Made by a program: the position numbers and the translations under genes. The notes under the pieces are model-generated. The model searched no databases, was not told where the DNA came from, and saw only the letters and a list, made by a program, of their open reading frames with translations. From Weeksellaceae bacterium (lineage in GTDB: Bacteria > Bacteroidota > Bacteroidia > Flavobacteriales > Weeksellaceae), in contig JAKOOI010000450.1 of NCBI GenBank assembly GCA_022701475.1, positions 1-9,239 of the forward strand: a stretch of 9,239 nt of DNA, read 5' to 3'. Shown in pieces: positions 6,572 to 9,239 of this stretch (within the stretch, counting starts at the first letter, position 1; every line of letters starts with the position of its first letter).

Positions 6572-6625
6572 AAAAAAGCTGATCATGTGGTCCGGTAAAA
6601 TATATATTTTGCCGGACCGCATGAT
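6572..6625 (-). terminator. terminator with a 44-nt palindrome between convergent genes
   Basis: Positions 6582-6603 and 6604-6625 form an inverted repeat of 22 bp per arm without a spacer, all Watson-Crick except two G:U pairs (6588/6619 and 6596/6611). The outer part is GC-rich (GGTCCGG against CCGGACC) and the tip is the AT palindrome AAAATATATATTTT (6597-6610). On the minus strand, CAGC and then six T (6577-6572) follow the stem, suitable for ending the GH63-like gene. On the plus strand no T-run follows, but the hairpin could still slow transcription out of recO. Confidence 0.7.
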
Positions 6626-6676
6626 GACAGATGAGACCTGCATCCCGAAGCATGATCGGATATCAGCTTATCCTTT

Positions 6677-6718
6677 CCGGGAGAACAGAAGGTTATCCTG
6701 TTGTCCGGCCGGCTTTTT
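6677..6718 (+). terminator. possible plus-strand terminator for the recO operon
   Basis: On the plus strand CCGG (6677-6680) and AACAG (6684-6688) can pair with CTGTT (6698-6702) and CCGG (6705-6708), with a 9-nt loop and a small internal loop. Five T (6714-6718) follow after CCGGC. It overlaps the 3' end of the convergent GH63-like gene. The stem is imperfect and set back from the T-run, so this is only a candidate. Confidence 0.35.
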
Positions 6719-9239
6719 CCTGAGAGGTTGTTTCTTTTGAGAATCTCGGCATCAGGAGCTTGGCGATCAGTCCGGTCCAGCCGGTCTGATGGGAAGCCCC
6801 TACTCCACGCCCGCTGTCACCGTGAAAATATTCGTAAAATAGGATATAGTCCCTGAAATCCGGATCCTCCTGAAATCTCGGGTACTGCCCGTTGAAAGGC
6901 CGTTTTCCGTTCTCATCTTTCAGGAATAGTTTGCCCAGCCTTTCACTCAGGGATTGCGCAATTTCATCGAGATTGGAATAGCTGCCGCTGCCTGTAGGAT
7001 ACTCCACCAGGAAATCGGGGCTGTAATAGAAGAAAAACCGCTGCAGGCTTTCAATAATCAGAAAATTGATCGGGAACCATACCGGCCCGCGCCAGTTGCT
7101 GTTTCCGCCGAAAAGGGCACTGTCACTTTCCGCCGGTGTATATTTCACGGTATATTCCGTTCCGTTCAGCTTCAGGGTATACGGATCCTTTTCATATTCT
7201 TTGGACAAGGCACGGATGCCGAAATCGCTCAGGAATTCCTCAGGATTCAGCATCCTGTGCAGCAGTCTTTTCAGGCGGTGGCCTCTCAACAGCGAAAGGA
7301 GATGCTTGGAATCCTGGCCTTTTACCTCCCAGCGCGATACCAGCGAAGCCAGTTCCGGTTTGTTTTCCAGCACCCAGTTCATTCTGGCTTTGAAATGGGG
7401 AAGTTTCTCGATCATCTCATCATCAATCACCTCAACGGCAAACATCGGGATAAGGCCGACAATAGTCCGGAGCCTGAGATACATATGCGTGCCTTCTCCG
7501 GAAGCAAGGGCATCATAGAAAAACTCATCCTGTTCGTCCCAGAGGCTGAAACATTCATCGCCCATATTATCCAGTGAATTGGCAATGGCCAGGAAATGCT
7601 CGAAGAACTTGGTGGCCTTAGCTGCATACACAGGATTATACTGCGCCAGTTCAAGGGCAATCCTCATCATATTGAGGGCAAACATGGCCATCCAGCTGGT
7701 GCCGTCAGACTGCTCCAGATGTTCCCCGTTCGGAAGGGCTGCATTGCGGTCAAAGGCACCGATGTTATCCAGCCCAAGGAATCCGCCTTCGAATATATTA
7801 TTTCCATTCAGGTCCTTTTTGTTTACCCACCAGGTAAAGTTCATCAGCAGCTTCTGAAAGGCACTTTCCAGAAATTCAAGATCAGGTTTGCAGGTAAGAT
7901 GTTCATCGATCTTGAAGACCCGGAATACGGCCCACGCATGAACCGGAGGGTTTACATCACTGAAGTCCCATTCATAGGCAGGGAGCTGACCGTTCGGATG
8001 CATATACCACTCAAAAAGGAAAAGCTTGAGCTGCTGCTTGGCAAAATCCGGGTCGATCACGGAAAAACTGATGGTGTGGAAGGCAAGGTCCCATGTGGCA
8101 TACCAGGGATATTCCCATTTGTCCGGCATGGAAATAATGTGTTCATTATTCAGGTGCTTCCATTCCGAATTCCGGATCTTTTCCCGCGATTTGGGCGGGG
8201 GTATTTCTCCGGGATCTCCTTTCAGCCATTTGCCGACATTGTAATGATAGAACATCTTGTTCCAGAGCATGCCTGCAAAAGCCTGCCGCTGGACAAGCTT
8301 TTCATCTTCCGTTTTTATTCCGCACTGGATGCCTTCATAAAATTCATCAGCCTCTTTCTGCCGCAGCGAAAAAATTTCATCAAAACCACTGAAAGGCTGT
8401 GTCAGATCTTTATCGGAAAGCCTGAATTCAAAAGTTTTCGATTCTTTCGGCCGGAGAGTTTCATCGATCAGGAAAGAAGCTTTGGTTCCGCTATCCCTGG
8501 GATTAACAGACTGTGCGTTTCCGTTGATGATGAAGTCATTGATCCCGTCTTTTGTGTAGCGGGAAGGATTGGCAGACCGGTACAGCCTTTCGTTATTGGT
8601 TTCATTATCACAAAAAAGGACCTTTTCCGATTGCTTTGCATAGATATTCCTGATCGCCAGTTCCCTGTGATCTACTCTGATCCGGTCTGCCTCATCAGCA
8701 TTCATCTGCGGCTTGTAATGATCATAACCCCAGTTCCAGGTATTCCTGAACCAGACGGTAGGCAGAATAACCAAAGGCGCTTCCGCATCAGATTTATTGG
8801 TAACGGTAAGCCTGACCAGCAGGTCATCCTGGCTTTCTTTTGCATATTCGATGAAAATATCAAAATATTCGTTCTGATCAAAGATTCCGGTATCGATCAG
8901 CTCATATTCAGGGTCCTGCCTGGTGCGGTGAGCATTGGTCTTCACCAGGTCTTCATAAGGAAAGGCGCGCTGCGGATATTTGTACAGCATCTTCATATAG
9001 GAATGCGTGGGCGTTGCATCCAGGTAATAAAAATATTCCTTTACATCTTCCCCATGGTTTCCCTGCCGGTTGGAAAGGCCGAAGAACCGTTCTTTCACCA
9101 TCTTGTCTTTTTTGTTCCAGAATCCGACGGAGAAGACCAGTTTCTGAAGATCGTCACAGATCCCGCAGATCCCTTCTTCTCCCCAGCGGTAGGTTTTTGC
9201 TTCGGCCGTATCATGGTTGGTATAATTCCAGGCGTCGCC
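6693..9239 (-). CDS. GH63/MGH1-like putative glucosidase (N-terminus outside window)
   Basis: A large glycoside hydrolase-like protein of the MGH1/GH63 (alpha/alpha)6-barrel type, the long form often labelled 'glucosidase' and related to the yeast protein YMR196W; its natural substrate is not established as far as I know. The frame is open to the window edge: 46 codons precede the first ATG (9101), reading DAWNYTNHD, YRWGEEG and LVFSVGFWNKKD, which match the family, so the true start lies beyond 9239. In all, 848 residues are visible, and I estimate a few tens are missing. Counting from the edge, motifs are NRQGNHGEDVKEY (57-69), TPTHSYMKMLYKYPQ (76-90), WYATWDLAFHTI (379-390), GGFLGLDNIGAFDR (485-498), GGNSNWRGPVWFP (711-723), FYEYFHGD (801-808) and SHQTGWTGL (816-824). 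By analogy with GH63, Asp491 and Glu803 are likely acid and base; this is inferred, not proven. No signal peptide can be judged. It converges on recO and is otherwise unlinked to its neighbours here. Confidence 0.85.
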   Translation of the reverse strand, partial: GDAWNYTNHDTAEAKTYRWGEEGICGICDDLQKLVFSVGFWNKKDKMVKERFFGLSNRQGNHGEDVKEYFYYLDATPTHSYMKMLYKYPQRAFPYEDLVKTNAHRTRQDPEYELIDTGIFDQNEYFDIFIEYAKESQDDLLVRLTVTNKSDAEAPLVILPTVWFRNTWNWGYDHYKPQMNADEADRIRVDHRELAIRNIYAKQSEKVLFCDNETNNERLYRSANPSRYTKDGINDFIINGNAQSVNPRDSGTKASFLIDETLRPKESKTFEFRLSDKDLTQPFSGFDEIFSLRQKEADEFYEGIQCGIKTEDEKLVQRQAFAGMLWNKMFYHYNVGKWLKGDPGEIPPPKSREKIRNSEWKHLNNEHIISMPDKWEYPWYATWDLAFHTISFSVIDPDFAKQQLKLFLFEWYMHPNGQLPAYEWDFSDVNPPVHAWAVFRVFKIDEHLTCKPDLEFLESAFQKLLMNFTWWVNKKDLNGNNIFEGGFLGLDNIGAFDRNAALPNGEHLEQSDGTSWMAMFALNMMRIALELAQYNPVYAAKATKFFEHFLAIANSLDNMGDECFSLWDEQDEFFYDALASGEGTHMYLRLRTIVGLIPMFAVEVIDDEMIEKLPHFKARMNWVLENKPELASLVSRWEVKGQDSKHLLSLLRGHRLKRLLHRMLNPEEFLSDFGIRALSKEYEKDPYTLKLNGTEYTVKYTPAESDSALFGGNSNWRGPVWFPINFLIIESLQRFFFYYSPDFLVEYPTGSGSYSNLDEIAQSLSERLGKLFLKDENGKRPFNGQYPRFQEDPDFRDYILFYEYFHGDSGRGVGASHQTGWTGLIAKLLMPRFSKETTSQEKAGRTTG

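Noticed and set aside
6954..7577. 207-codon open frame on the plus strand, opposite the GH63-like gene
   Set aside because: It lies entirely antisense to a well-conserved gene, its translation has no recognisable domain or signal, and long antisense frames are expected from the codon bias of the real gene.
6693..9101. ATG at 9101 as the true start of the GH63-like gene
   Set aside because: The frame is open upstream to the window edge and the translated residues (for example YRWGEEG and VGFWNKKD) match the family, so the gene is cut by the window.
1..9239. Search for mobile elements, CRISPR arrays, tRNA or rRNA genes, and defence systems
   Set aside because: I saw no transposase, terminal repeats, regularly spaced repeats, tRNA-like folds or defence domains; the gene content is typical core chromosome.

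Overview
The window looks like ordinary chromosome from a member of the Bacteroidota, class Flavobacteriia, most like Chryseobacterium and its Weeksellaceae relatives. Three things point there: a PorZ-type component of the type IX secretion system (T9SS), which is confined to this phylum; -7 promoter elements of the Bacteroidota form TAnnTTTG upstream of divergent genes; and AT-rich leaders without clear Shine-Dalgarno sequences. The genus is an inference from general protein resemblance, not from a search.

Layout. Positions 1-182 hold no gene I can support, only a promoter-like site and a very short hydrophobic frame interrupted at an A8/T8 run near the edge. Then, on the minus strand, come a GNAT acetyltransferase (183-692) and dapA (809-1678), separated by a clear intrinsic terminator whose T-run may also serve as the -7 element of the acetyltransferase gene. 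From 1679 to 1872 lies a divergent promoter region with one perfect TAnnTTTG box on each strand.

The plus strand then carries four tightly packed genes (1873-6555): a lipoprotein consisting of the C-terminal (nucleoside-binding) domain of a UshA-type 5'-nucleotidase, a separate metallophosphatase consisting of its N-terminal (catalytic) domain, porZ, and recO. The junctions are a 4-nt overlap, a 2-nt gap and a 1-nt overlap, so this is almost certainly one translationally coupled operon. A 137-nt convergent intergenic region follows, with a 44-nt near-perfect palindrome that should terminate transcription. The window ends inside a large minus-strand gene (6693 to beyond 9239) for a GH63/MGH1-like putative glucosidase, whose N-terminus lies outside.

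How the genes work together. The two nucleotidase halves probably rebuild one periplasmic or surface nucleotide-scavenging enzyme from separately exported parts, with gene order reversed relative to domain order in UshA. PorZ belongs to the T9SS attachment complex on the outer membrane; RecO is a cytoplasmic recombination mediator, and its coupling to porZ looks positional rather than functional. DapA supplies dihydrodipicolinate-pathway precursors for lysine and peptidoglycan. No mobile element, tRNA, rRNA or CRISPR array was seen, and I do not see a wholly new system. The observations most worth a second look are the split, order-reversed nucleotidase, the terminator/promoter overlap upstream of the acetyltransferase, the large palindrome, and the functionally obscure GH63-like protein.
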